This document shows positions 41,568-54,956 of a DNA stretch of 64,000 bases, in pieces. Under the pieces are notes generated by a model. That model made no database searches and was not told where the DNA came from. It saw only the letters and a list, made by a program, of their open reading frames with translations. Within the stretch, counting starts at the first letter, position 1; every line of letters begins with the position of its first letter. The translations under genes and the position numbers were made by a program. Origin of the DNA: Aphanomyces cochlioides (Eukaryota; Oomycota; Saprolegniomycetes; Saprolegniales; Verrucalvaceae); assembly GCA_019828595.1 (NCBI GenBank), contig JAHQRK010000006.1, forward strand, positions 1,550,001 through 1,614,000, given 5' to 3'.

Positions 41568-42506
41568 ATGACATGTTCCAAGATCATCCTTGTGGTGCTC
41601 AACCTTACATTTGTCGCGGCCGGCGCGTTGTTGATCTACATTGGCACGACATTTAAGGGAAGCCAGTGGACGGAAGTTTTCTCGACGGCAGTCCCATCTA
41701 CAGTCGACAAGATTGGCCTCTACACAATCATCTTTGGCTGCCTTGTATGCGTCATCGCTTGCTTTGGTTTCTTTGGAGCGTTGTGCCGTAGCCGTGGCTT
41801 GCTCACGGTCTACTCGTTCTTTGTCTTTGTCGCATTTGCTATTTTCACTGCTGGTGCTGTCGTCGCCTTCATCTCTGCATCAACGGCTTCCAAGTGGAAT
41901 TCGAATGCTTTTCCCGCCGACGACAAGGAAACAAGTGTCGCGACTGGACTCAACCAAGTGTACTGCTACACCCAAGGAGCTCGCCTCTGCACGACTGCGT
42001 CGGCATCTGAAGCGTTTGCTGCCTTTGTCCCTGATCAAGCCACCACGATTGTCGCGGCCGCCAAGTTGCTTCAAATCGATGTTGAAGCCAAGACAGGTGT
42101 GAATGGCTTTTGCGGCCAAGTGGATAAGCAAATTACTGCACTGGGAGCTGCTGGTGCCCTTGCAGCCCAGCAACTTCCCGCTGCTTATAAGCAAGCTTGC
42201 ACGACGTGCGCTGATGTGCAAACCAAGTATGGCCAGTACAAATCTGTCTTTGAGTGGACCGAGAAGAAATGTGCGCTCACGACAACAACTGCGTTGTACT
42301 GTGGCAAATTTTTGTTGACAAGCTCGCAACCCTCTGACGTGTACAAGAATGCTCCATACGAACAATGCCGTCCTGCGTTGTTGGATCTGTGGAAGTCCTT
42401 GTCGACCCAAATTGCCATCGGCTGCACTGTCGCCGCCGTCGTAGGCCTCTTCCTCATTTTCATCGCGTGTGAAGCCGGCAAGCGCTTTGACTACAGCCAC
42501 GTGTAA
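41568..42506 (+). CDS. Tetraspanin-like protein 7
   Basis: 312 residues from MTCSKIILVVLNLTFVAAG. It shares the fold, the eight-Cys loop (YCYTQGARLC, FCGQV, ACTTCADVQTKYGQY, KKCAL, YCGKF, EQCRP) and the final helix (IAIGCTVAAVVGLFLIFIAC) with copy 6. The frame opens upstream to 41520, but the Met at 41568 aligns with the copy 6 start. It is the last gene of the array. Confidence 0.82.
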   Translation: MTCSKIILVVLNLTFVAAGALLIYIGTTFKGSQWTEVFSTAVPSTVDKIGLYTIIFGCLVCVIACFGFFGALCRSRGLLTVYSFFVFVAFAIFTAGAVVAFISASTASKWNSNAFPADDKETSVATGLNQVYCYTQGARLCTTASASEAFAAFVPDQATTIVAAAKLLQIDVEAKTGVNGFCGQVDKQITALGAAGALAAQQLPAAYKQACTTCADVQTKYGQYKSVFEWTEKKCALTTTTALYCGKFLLTSSQPSDVYKNAPYEQCRPALLDLWKSLSTQIAIGCTVAAVVGLFLIFIACEAGKRFDYSHV

Positions 42507-42891
42507 ACCCCATCAAACGTTTAACTACCGGTATGCGATCGCTGCCACTATGTGACGTCTAGTCGAGCGTAAGGAGTAATTCAATTGGCGTCTAGGCGTA
42601 GCTTGGCACGCGCACGAGATGCCAATCGCGGCAGCGTGAAGCATAAAACGTGCAGGCGTGCGTCTCCTCGGCGAGCAACTTCGTGACGATGTTGTCATGG
42701 CGAGCTAGCGGACTTCAACCTTTCGTATGATTGGTCAGAATGAGTCAAAAGATCTCATTCCAGCTAATTGACTTGGAATTTGTATGGGGAGAAGGTTGTC
42801 CGGATACTGGTTACGTCATTTTGGCATTCGTTCAGTCACATGACAGGTTATCCGGATACGCCAAGGTTGACCGACCATTAAGAGAAGACAG
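42507..42891 (+). promoter_or_regulatory. Promoter region with three recurring motifs
   Basis: ATTGG at 42730, ACTTGGAATTTGTAT at 42771-42785, and TCCGGATA at 42799 and 42850 all precede the next gene. All three window-wide motif types occur together here. Confidence 0.45.
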
Positions 42892-44742
42892 ATGAGGCAG
42901 GACGACACGACGGCTCCACCGTCCGAGCGAGAGCAGCTCAGTTCAGCGTACGATTTGGCGATCGAAGCCGGTAGTTCTTCGTCCCGACCTCCCACGGATG
43001 ATGTCTACTATGGATTTGGCGTCTTCATGGGCATCCCGATCAGCAAATTGAAAGCACTCCGGGAGGAAATGCAAGCACGCAACAACACATCGCGATTTCA
43101 ACAGTTCAGCGAGACGGGAGGAGAGAAAGAAAGCGACGCAAACCCGAAGGAAAGACACAAGAGGACGTCCGACTCCCAAGCGACGGCACCGACGCCGGCC
43201 AAAATCACCAGAAGTTCTAAAAACAACAAACTCAAGGCTGAAAGCCCGCGCAAAGTTGAGCGTGAGTCCAAGCCTGACAATTCGCAAACCAACATGTCAA
43301 TGCTAGCTTCTGCAGCTACGCCCTCCATGACTGTCTCGCCGACGATCACGCGGAATACTCCTGGCAATGTACCGGGATTACCGAAAGCGCAAGTTTTATC
43401 GAGAGTGTCTTCATCGACAAGTGCTCCTAGCAATCCCCCCCTCGCTTCCCTTGGTAAGATTCAAACGAGCGGTCCTGCACCAATTCCTCCGGCGTCTCAA
43501 CAACAAACTGTGCCACCTATCCATTATGCTGGACATCCTCCACGAAGCGAAGCAGAGCCGCAGTCGGCGGTGCCACATGAGTATTCGAGTATGCCCCCGC
43601 CTCCCATTCAGACGCAGCAGCAGCATCCTCCGCCCATGCAAGCACCGTACAACCCGCAACAGCCACAGTATCAAATGATGGCCCCGCCGCCGCCGCATCA
43701 AATGCAAATGCAATACCCAGGAGGAGTTTACGTACAATACCAAGTACATCATCAAGCCCAGCCTATGGCACCACAACAGCCGCCTCCCATGGGCTATGGC
43801 ACGGAGTATGCACCGCATTATGCCCAGCCACAGATGCAGCATGTGTATCAAGTTCCAATGAACCAAAATCCTCCAGACAATCAGCAAATGAACGTGCCAC
43901 CACCTGGTCATCACATGCAACCCCCTCCGATGCAAGGCTACGAGCAACAACCTTACATGCATCACCAAGGCCAGCCTATGCATCCTGGGGTATACCAGCA
44001 GCAGCCCCCCATGATGCAGCAGCCACCGCCGATGGTTCATGCTGGAGGATGGGTCAACCAAGGACAGCCACCACCTCCGCAGCATATGATGAACCAACCG
44101 CCGATGAGCCATGTCCAGGTACATCATCCTATGCAACCTTCCTATGGAGGACAACATTTGCAACAGCAGCATGGTCCGATGAGCAATCCTCCGCCATCAC
44201 ATCAGCAGATGTCTGAACCACCACGAAATGAACCGGACAGTGCGTCGACGACACCACGAGGCCAGCCGCAACCTCAAGCGCAATCCAGCGCTCCGCTGTC
44301 AAATTCAGTACCGCCGGTGGCACAAGATGGCAACCCACTCGGCCGATTGTTGCCTCCACCTGGCCATCCCCCAGTCATCCCTTCATTAAATGCATACGGC
44401 AAGGCGCAACATGTCCATCAACACCAGCCTTTGCCTTCCGTTTCATATCAACAGACGATGCCGCCTCCGCAATACGCTGCCCAGCCACCGCCGCAACCGC
44501 AACACATGTATGCCCAGCATCCCTATGCACATCCCCAGTACGCTCCCCAGCCTCAGTACTACGCCGCTCCCCCTCCACAGCCGTACCCCATGCAGCAACC
44601 GCCGCCCATGGGATATGCTCCGATGCATCCGTCAAGTGCGCCCCCTCCAGCGACAAATCCACCACCGCCAGGCAGCGCCGCCCCCTTGCCGGCCGTGACA
44701 GATATGACCAAGCGAACGTCTGTGAGCTTTATCTTGGATTAA
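42892..44742 (+). CDS. Pro/Gln/Met/His-rich low-complexity protein
   Basis: 616 residues, single exon. Residues 1-70 are ordinary (VYYGFGVFMGIPISKLKAL), followed by a charged Lys/Ser/Thr segment (70-130) that could be a nuclear signal. The rest is almost wholly P, Q, H, M and Y (QQPPPMGYG-type words), ending TKRTSVSFILD. Such regions phase-separate and are common in transcription co-regulators and RNA-binding cofactors. There is no catalytic domain. The minus-strand ORFs here are shadows of the biased composition. Confidence 0.75.
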   Translation: MRQDDTTAPPSEREQLSSAYDLAIEAGSSSSRPPTDDVYYGFGVFMGIPISKLKALREEMQARNNTSRFQQFSETGGEKESDANPKERHKRTSDSQATAPTPAKITRSSKNNKLKAESPRKVERESKPDNSQTNMSMLASAATPSMTVSPTITRNTPGNVPGLPKAQVLSRVSSSTSAPSNPPLASLGKIQTSGPAPIPPASQQQTVPPIHYAGHPPRSEAEPQSAVPHEYSSMPPPPIQTQQQHPPPMQAPYNPQQPQYQMMAPPPPHQMQMQYPGGVYVQYQVHHQAQPMAPQQPPPMGYGTEYAPHYAQPQMQHVYQVPMNQNPPDNQQMNVPPPGHHMQPPPMQGYEQQPYMHHQGQPMHPGVYQQQPPMMQQPPPMVHAGGWVNQGQPPPPQHMMNQPPMSHVQVHHPMQPSYGGQHLQQQHGPMSNPPPSHQQMSEPPRNEPDSASTTPRGQPQPQAQSSAPLSNSVPPVAQDGNPLGRLLPPPGHPPVIPSLNAYGKAQHVHQHQPLPSVSYQQTMPPPQYAAQPPPQPQHMYAQHPYAHPQYAPQPQYYAAPPPQPYPMQQPPPMGYAPMHPSSAPPPATNPPPPGSAAPLPAVTDMTKRTSVSFILD

Positions 44743-44778
44743 TATTATCAATATTTGTACAGTTTCAGCGCCGGTTTC

Positions 44779-47433
44779 ATGCCGCATCTTGCGGCAGTGC
44801 CGCCGTACCATGGCACGTTTACGACTCCGCCCATTCGCCTCGACTGGAGCGTGCATCAAACGACGGGGCCACTGAGGCGACCGACCACTGTGAAGCTTCT
44901 CGCGCCGTCGCGGCCGTTTTCCGCTTCCGCCACAAAACCTCTCAACCAAATGCAACTGGCGTTGCCCCATCGCCCGCGCACGGCTCGGTCGCTCACTCCT
45001 CCAAGTGGCATTGTCCGCATTTCCAACGGCATTGATGCCGCTGCTACATTGACGTCTAATGCAATCGCCGAGGCGGCTCTGCGCGAGAAGCACCAGATTC
45101 AAGAAGTTGATCCGCTCTGCGGCACGAGCGTGGAAATTCGCCCCATGCATGTCACGATGCCGCGGGGGAACCGCACGGCGGACTTTTATCGCGCTCGAGG
45201 CTTTCATTACCGCACCAAGGGCGACTTGGACTCGGCCGTTCGGTGCGTTCTCTCCCTCTTGGACCGCGACAGGAACTGATCTTCCCAGGGAGTATGAGAG
45301 CGCCCTCCGCATGGCCCCGCGGGATTTCAAAGCGCTCTTCAACCTTGGTCTCGTCGTACGTTTCTTCCCCCTCGTTGCTTTCTTCACCAGACTTTCTAGC
45401 ATGATCGCATGGGCGATCGTGTCCAAGCGTTGGCGTGCTACCGCCGCGCTTGCAAAGTCGACGCCAAGAATGCATTCCTGCATTTCAACATGGGCATTTG
45501 CCACTTGGTACGTCTGCCAGAGATCGCTCTTGTTCTGACGGCAGCGGCGCGACGTAGCATGAAGAAGAATATGAAGACGCGATTGCTTGCTTCACGAGAG
45601 CGATTGAGCTGGAAGGCACACGCAGTCTCTTCTTTAAGAATCGAGCGTTTGCCTACCGCAAGGCAAGGCGATACACCGACGCGGCCAAGGATTACACGGT
45701 CATGGGCAAATGCGAAGTACGTCGCGAGCTCCTTCCTCGTCGTTGCGTCTTCTCAAGGCAGTCGGCTAGGAGATGGAAGGCCAGAGCGTCGAGCTACCAG
45801 ACGAAGACGACAATTTCGATCCCGAGGCCAACCAAATGGAAGCCACGACAGTAAGTTGTTCCGCTGGAGGGGACGTTGGCGTCAACGGCAGTGGCGTAGA
45901 GAGCATGTCCGCTGTATCAAGGCAAGAAAGGCATCGCCCAGAGCGAACAGGGCATGTTTTACTACGACGCGGCGCCGCTCTACACGCCGCGAGACTCGTC
46001 CATTCGAGCAACGACCACCATGGAGCGAAAAGATCCACGGATATGCTACAAGGTTTGCATCTTGCTGCATTGCGAGTTGTCCTGATGCTTGTCAAGATTG
46101 CAGCGGCGCCGCCAGAGACACGAAGCGACGGCGATCTTCGCTTCCTCATGGACAAATGCTTGGTCTTTCCATCGTGCAAAGCCATGTCCGAGTCTGTGCT
46201 GCGGTCTTTTTGCACACACGTCTCTGGCGTCCGCGTCACGACGTCCACCGTGCTCTTTCAAGAGAACGACGTCGGCGCTTTCGTCTTCTTCCTCCTCGTC
46301 GGCAAAGTCAGCGTGACGAAACACAACCTGGTGAATCCCGAGACTGCCGACGGAACGCGTCCGACCGTCGAGACGTGGCTGCGCCAGTTTCCCCTCGACA
46401 AACTCCACACCGAGTCGGCTCTCCTCGACGAAGACTTCTTACGACAGCAAACGCCAGACCAAGAGGAAGTTCCGCTGTACACGCTTCGTCCAGGCTCTGA
46501 ATTTGGCAACCACGGCCGCTTCCGTCGTCTTCCTCGGTACGCTTCCAAGCTTCTCCATGAACCTTTTTGCGACGAATCAACTGTAGAGCATGCACTGCCG
46601 TCGCCGAGGAAGACAGCCAGCTCTTGGTCGTCCCATGGTCGATCATGTTTGAGCTCGAACGCGCTGAAGACGAAGCCAGGGTAAGTTTGTCCAACTCGGA
46701 TGTTGCATGTCATGGCCATAGTGTCCTGACGTCATGGAGTTCTTGGGGAAACTTCGGCTCTTTCGCTCGGTTCCACAGCCGCAACTCCGCCTCATGGCGC
46801 TCAAAGTACGTCGGTCTTGACTCGATTCCTCACCGTCTTCCTTGCGTCTCTCGTCCAGGCGAAGCGCATTTGTGTGTCGAATGGCACGGTACGACCTTCT
46901 TTCCACTCGGAAGATGCAATGCTCCTTGTAGGTCATCCAAGTCCCAGGCCAAGTCCATGAAGGATTGCTCATCGTCTGTCGTGGAAAATGCAAACTGGTC
47001 CAGCCGATTGCGGCCACGCTTGGCTCTCGCCACGTCCGTGCCGAAAAGAAATCGCAGCATCATGCTCTTCACACGTACACGGCGCTCGAGAACGATGACA
47101 GTCCGATTGCATTCGTCCATCTCAACCAAACGCTCACGCGACAACTTCGCGCCGTGCCACTGTCGCATCGGCCTGAAATTGTCGCTGCACATCTCGTCGC
47201 GCGGGATTATGTCGGCGTCGAAGCGTTCTTGAGCAACGAGACCAACAAACGCGTCTTGGCGACGCACATGCTCGTGGCAGACTCGGAGTGCGAGCTCCTC
47301 TATCTCCGCAAGGTACAAATGTCCACGAAACTTTGCTGTTCTCACGGGAGAGTAGACGGATTTCTTCACCGACACGTCGTACACCACAAGACAGCGCGTG
47401 CGAGCAAACATAAAGCTCACGACGCAAGAATAA
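44779..47433 (+). CDS. TPR protein with two cyclic-nucleotide-binding-like domains
   Basis: Twelve exons (44779-45242, 45289-45355, 45400-45507, 45558-45716, 45770-45850, 45900-46052, 46097-46536, 46587-46680, 46722-46805, 46859-46888, 46932-47312, 47356-47433) sum to 2139 bases, 712 residues. The first third has TPR pairs (ADFYRARGFHYRTKGDLDSAV, QALACYRRACKVDAKNAFLHF, IACFTRAIELEG..FKNRAFAYRKARRY). Two beta-rich cNMP-binding-like domains follow: VLFQENDVGAFVFFLLVGKVSV and, later, FLGKLRLFRSV..ICVSNGTVIQVPGQ..GLLIVCRGKCKLV. Key phosphate-cassette residues are not obvious, so ligand binding is uncertain. It could couple cAMP/cGMP or a lipid-like signal to a scaffold, possibly ciliary (inference). 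Confidence 0.82.
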
Positions 47434-47484
47434 AATGCCAACGATGAGCTTGAAAGGAACGAGTTGATTTCCTCGCCGAGTTGG

Positions 47485-48570
47485 CTAAAATGGCGCTTGC
47501 GCATGGAGCTCAGAGCAAAGAGAAACGTAATCGTTGCACGATTCCGGCGTGAGAATGCCATGGCGGATGAAAAAGTCGATCAGGAGGAGGCAAATGTCGG
47601 GCTTGAAGTCGTCGGGAGAAGTCTGCAATGCATCGAGCACTTCGTCAACGGACCAGAGCTTGAACGAAGCCACTTCGCCGTCTTGATTCAATGGAGTCCA
47701 CGATGGAGGGAGTGCGACGTCATAGACATGCTGCAAGCAATAGAGCGGTCAACGAGGAATGCTAGGAGGATGGACGAGCGTACCATTGTGTTGAATTTGA
47801 GTCCGTACGGCTCGTCGCTGACCCACGTAAGCACACCAGTTGAAATCATATCCTGAGCGAGTTGATCTCGATGAAATCCAGCTTCTTCCTCACATTCCTT
47901 GAGCATATTCTCACGTGGAGACACACCCCACGGCAGTCCGCCACCGACGAGAGAGTCCAGTTTACCAGGATCGATTGCTTTTGATGGATCTCGGACTGCG
48001 AGCCAAATGCTTAAGTCGTGGGGATGAGCACTATGCCGCACAAAGCCATTCAAATGACAGCCAAATTGACTAATGCCAAAGAACGTGCTTGCACTTCGAT
48101 CGACGCGGAACCACGGCTCGGTCATGGAATCGAGACGTCTTGCGCCGTATGCTTCATCTCGCCATTTTTCAGCTTTGATTGCTTTCGCAACTCGTTGGAT
48201 AGCTACAACCATGTCCAAAACAAAAACTACTAAATCTACACATACCTGCGGTTCGCAGTAGTTCCGTGTCGTAGCACGGATGTAGATGGACTTGCGCTTC
48301 AATGCGGGACCAGTCAAACACATCTTGGAATGGTTCCAGCCTCTGTTCAAGCTTGTGTCAAATGTGCGGTCCATTTGGATTTCGTACCCGTATCCAATCT
48401 TTACGAATCTTGCCGACCATGACTTCATTCTTCGACTGAGAGTGAGCCTGAAGCGTCAGTGGCAAGTAGAGACTCTCGTCGTGGCGATTGCATCGTCGTA
48501 TCAAGTGGAGAAAGTCAAATGGCCGCCGGGGCATCCTTGGATGCCTCTCCACGATCGTCCGGCAGTGCAT
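47485..48570 (-). CDS. Nudix hydrolase, thiamin-pyrophosphokinase-associated (DUF4743) type
   Basis: Four exons (48570-48388, 48342-48246, 48202-47784, 47730-47485) sum to 945 bases, 314 residues. The N-terminal FDFLHLIRRCNRHD and LEPFQDVFDWSRI segments are typical of the DUF4743 domain. The Nudix box reads GGGLPWGVSPRENMLKECEE, then EAG, with the metal-binding Glu residues in place. Related yeast Tnr3-type and plant Nudix20/24 proteins act on oxidised thiamin diphosphate or related compounds, so damage clean-up is likely. An alternative ATG is at 48537. It is convergent with the TPR-cNMP gene. Confidence 0.88.
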
Positions 48571-48909
48571 GAAATTTCATTGCATGTGTCACAAAGAGGG
48601 GGGGTCATGCGTCTTCTCGTCATTTATCTTGAAATTTGTATACTCCAGGAGGGGCCAAACTCACTGTGGTTGAATGAAATATTTTTTATCTTGGTTTTTG
48701 TATACCGCGTGAGATCGCAAGCTTGAAAACCATGCAGAGAACACGGGATTGTTCTTAATTAAACCTAGGTTTTATTAGGTTTTACTGAAAAACCTACGAC
48801 CAGATGAGCAATTTTCCACTGGTTTTTTCGGTGCGGAGTTTAACGTATGACGTTGAAACGTGCGACTCGATCGAGTGAATCGCCACTTCACAAGTCAATT
48901 CGAGTAAGT
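48571..48909. promoter_or_regulatory. Divergent promoter region with two TTTGTATAC motifs
   Basis: CTTGAAATTTGTATAC (48628-48643) and CTTGGTTTTTGTATAC (about 48690-48705) lie on the plus strand between the Nudix and CDPK genes. A TTAATTAAACCTAGGTTTTA palindromic AT-rich stretch follows at about 48757-48776. Confidence 0.4.
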
Positions 48910-50957
<2,048 letters not shown>

Positions 50958-51003
50958 ATGCATATGGAGGAGAATAAATGACATGATTGCTTGGTACGAC
51001 GAC

Positions 51004-54000
51004 TTAGTTGTTGGCTTTGTTGCGCCGATTGATGCGATCGTGCCGCTTCTCCGACATGAGTTTCTCGGTGCGCCGTAGCGCTTCGGTCTCGTAGCGACGC
51101 GTGTCGCCGACTTCTCGAATGGCGCTTCGTTGGATTGTCATCGCTTCCTCCAGCTCGGCCGAGCGGTTCTCGTAGTGCGCCGTCATGAGTTTGGTATATT
51201 TCTTGTCGATCACAGGCTGGAACCCGCCAAAGATGACGCGACCGACGGCTTTCTTCTCAACGCGGACCTCTTTCGGCGGCGCCTTGGACACCTTTGCTGA
51301 AGGTTCGATCGTGCAGCTGAGGAGGCTGTACATGCTGGGTCCATTCAAACGGAGCGTCTCCATGTTTGCGGCGAGGACTTTGACCGATGAATCCTCGGAC
51401 TTGGCGTCTGCAATCACTTCCGCCTGCCAGTCGGTCGCTCCATCGTCCTCGCGGCCTTTTTCAGGACGCACAAGGAGCAAGCGTAGCTCTGGTAGCCGTA
51501 CTGACGCCGATGTAAAGTCGCACGAGACTTGGACGTGGACTTCTTGCAACGGAACAAAGCTAGCCAGCGGCGACGACGACGCTGCCGACTGCACGACCAA
51601 GCGGTCTTTTGAGTGCACAAGCGTCGCGCCCGGAAGACGATGCATGGCGCTGGATTGAGCAAAGCCGTACTTGGGCGGTGCAAGCTGCGATCGAAGCTTG
51701 GGAGGAATCATGTCTGCGTGCAAGTGGACGTCGCCGTCGCGGTCTTTGAGATACACCGGCGCCTTGACGTCGAATTGCGGCAGATAGACGAGGAGACCAT
51801 TTTGTTTGACCGCCGTCACGACGGCATTCACGACCGAGACGTGCGATTTGAAGTAAAGCGCGAGGAAGAGCTCTTCACAAGCTCGACTGACGCGTTTGGC
51901 ATTGCGGTTCTGGCGATTCATATGGTGGCTCATGGGCACAAGCACGTCTGTCGGGAATTGTGTCGTTGGCGTCGCGGCCACGACAAGTTCTTTCGCGGCT
52001 GCAGTCGGCCGATGGTCAATTCCAAGCACTGACGGCGTGAGCGACGCGGGGAGTTGGATGCCAGGGACTTTCTTGACGGCGACAATAGGAGCTGGTGCTG
52101 CTACCCCGTCGTGGACGAGGGATTCTTGGAGCTGTCGATGGACAATCACGTCGGCGTACCGACGGATGGGCGACGTGAAATGCGTGTAAAACTCCAGTCC
52201 AAGACCGTAGTGGCCAAAGCGGAGGCGCTGTCCGGTGGCTTCACTCGCGCAGATATATTCGGCCTCCGACATCGCCCGCGTCGCCATGGATTTGAGCAGC
52301 GCCAGCGTGTCAGCATCGACATTGACAGCGTTGAGTGACTGCTGCAATGTCATATTGCTCGACGGATCCAAGTGGATGCCTTGGCTTGCGGCTAGCTCGA
52401 TCAATTGGTCAAAGCGATTGCCCGATGGTGGAACGTGGCGACGCAGCATGGCCGACTGTGGAAAAGTTTCCACGAGACGCTGCGCGACAGTCGAATTGGC
52501 CAAAATCATCAGCTCGGCAATCGTCGAGTGGATCTCGAGCGCCGCCTTGGTACCGACTCGAAGTTCGCCGTCGTCGTCGGTGGAAAATTTGAGTTCACCG
52601 CCTTTGGTCAGATCCACAGCGCCTTGTAATGTTCGCTGGTTCAAAAGTTTGCGTCCTATCGATCGCAGGATGGTCAAATCATTGCGAAGTCGAGGCTGCA
52701 GCTTTGAATCGATAGGTTGACCAGCCGTACCAGGTCCGACCGTGTTGGCCACGGCAGGATCGTCGGCAGAGAGGCCACGGAGGAGGCGATCGGCTTGGCC
52801 GTAGGTCATGGCGGCGACAGAATGCAAGATGGACTTGGTGAATGTCGTTTTGCCAGGCACAATGTTCAAATCGGCGTCGAGCTCCCAAAAGACGGAGAAT
52901 GCGAGGCGGTCTCGCGCACAGTGAATCGAGCAAAGGTCACCGCTGAGGAGCACAGGAAGCATATCGTAACGTCGGTCGACCAAGTAGACGGTCGTCGCGC
53001 GGTGTCGAGCTTCCAAGTCGAGCGGCGTGTCTGGCAAGACAAAGTGACTCACGTCGGCAATGTGCACACCGAGTTCGTAGTGGCCATTCGGGAGCTCCTG
53101 GACCGACATGGCATCGTCAATGTCCTGGCATCCTGGTGGATCAACGCTAAAGACGCAGTGACTCGTGCGGATGTCTCGTCGTCGCGCAATTTCATCGTCG
53201 GAGACGACATAATCTACAGCAGCAGTCATGAAAACGTGCAAAATGATGAGGTGTACCATTCGTCAAGGGAATATGCGGTCGCTTGGTCGTATCACACGGC
53301 GCAATGGCGTCCAAAGGAACGTCTGCGACGTCAGGAAGACAAGCCAGCGCGGGCTCGCTGAAGGGATACGCATGGACGGCGTGTTGGACGAGCAGAGCTT
53401 GAATTTCCGTCTCAAGATCGCCGACTGGACCAAGTACTTGAACGTAATGGCCTTGTGGATAAAACGAGTCGGCGGGCCAGCTATCGACAACAACCTAGGA
53501 GGATTTTCAGACGCCGACGGTCGAGACAGCGCTGTGAACCGTGAGGCGCTGGTCGACAAGGCCGGAAGCGTTCTGGGACCGCATGCGAATCTTGGGGATT
53601 CGAATGTCCATGGGCACAGCTAGGACGTAGTCATCGCCCGGCACCACCGACGTGGACAAGATCGTCGCGACGTACTAGAGGACGAATTAGCCAAGTTACA
53701 CAGCGAGGGCGTACGATATGAGAAGGTCGATCGACAATGCCGATGACTCGGCCGGTTGGGACTCGCGCTTGGGGATTATCCACGACGACGTGCTTCTTTT
53801 GAGGTTCCTCCGAAACGTGGTGAACAAGGCTCATCGCGCTGTCGGGAACAAGCCATTCGTCTTCGGGAAGTAGTTCCACAGCGACGGTATCGCCATGGAT
53901 CGCGCGGTTCATGGCATCTCGACCGTAGATAAAGATGCGTGGCTCGCCCCCAGAGCGAGATACAAAGGCTTCAAGCGGATGGTGCGCGCTGACTTCGAAG

Positions 54001-54767
54001 AGACCCTTGTGACATTGCTCCAAGTCTTCCTCGTGCTTGGTGAACCCTTGAGCGGTGGTTGACGCCTGCCTCAAAGCAAACGCAGTCGCGCATTCCTCAC
54101 GTAAAGCTTGAAGATCCTCGTCTCCACCACAATGCTGAGAGATAAAGGCTTCACAGCACAAGACATCCACTCTAGGATGCGGTGGAATCGATGCAGCGAG
54201 CCATTCGTCATCACTGAGGACAATAAAACGGGCTTGATCTGCTCCATGGTCAATGAACCAAGTTACAGCGTTTGCAACGAGGCGACGGTCACGTTGGACG
54301 GCAGATTCGAGGTTAACAGAGCCGTTTGATGAGTAAACTTGTGGGGGAAGATACGTCTCGGATGCATTCTTGTTGGCAAAGTAGGCAAAGTTTTTCAAGA
54401 GGCCATGGTCGTCTTCAAGTGAAAGCCAGGATTCCAACTGGTTCGCTTCACGCGTCGCAGCAATATCCAGTGCACGGTCGAGAACAGACTGCAGCAACAG
54501 GACTTGGTTGGCTTGGAACGCGTCTTCGCTGAATAAATCCACGTACGCAACAAGCGCCGTCGCATCTGGCACGACAATTGTCTTGGCTGGATCCAACTGC
54601 ACAACAGGAGCAGGTTTCTCGCGGCACAGACGGCAATTCAAAAGAGCGCAATGCACATCTTGTCGGAGGTAATTTTCAACCACTTTGACGTTTCCAGGCT
54701 TTTTTCTGCGGCTCTTTTCCATGAACCGCCGCTCGACATGGACTTCCATCGGCCATCCTTCTTGCAT
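51004..54767 (-). CDS. DIS3: Exosome exoribonuclease DIS3/RRP44
   Basis: Four exons (54767-53715, 53674-53540, 53494-53257, 53213-51004) sum to 3636 bases, 1211 residues. The N-terminal Cys-containing CR3-like motif (CALLNCRLC) is followed by a PIN domain with VVPDATALVAYVDLF, then cold-shock domains (YGRDAMNRAIHGDTVAVELL, DIRIPKIRMRSQ). The RNB catalytic block has SVDPPGCQDIDDAM and VHIADVSHFV, and an S1 end. It degrades RNA 3' to 5' in the exosome; the PIN domain of DIS3 is an endonuclease. Some PIN acidic positions look altered, so endonuclease activity is uncertain. It is convergent with the CDPK and divergent from the transporter. Confidence 0.93.
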
Positions 54768-54956
54768 TTTTTCAGATTTGATGGGACAAAAACCTCCAAC
54801 ATTTTATACAATTTTTCATATAAAACCGATAATATTTCATGTTAATTGGCTATAAATAAAGAATTCAGCCAATCAAATTGTATCAATTAATATTTTTTAT
54901 CCAATTAAATTTCAACAGGGAATAATAATAGCCAATGAGATTGAAGTAAGTTCGGC
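54768..54956. promoter_or_regulatory. Divergent promoter with CCAAT boxes
   Basis: AATTGGCTATAAATAAAG at about 54844 is followed by CAGCCAATC (54867) and further CCAAT words at 54901 and 54932, between DIS3 and the transporter. Confidence 0.55.

Noticed and set aside
43411..44172. 253-codon Leu/His/Arg-rich minus-strand ORF
   Set aside because: Complement of the Pro/Gln/Met-rich coding sequence.
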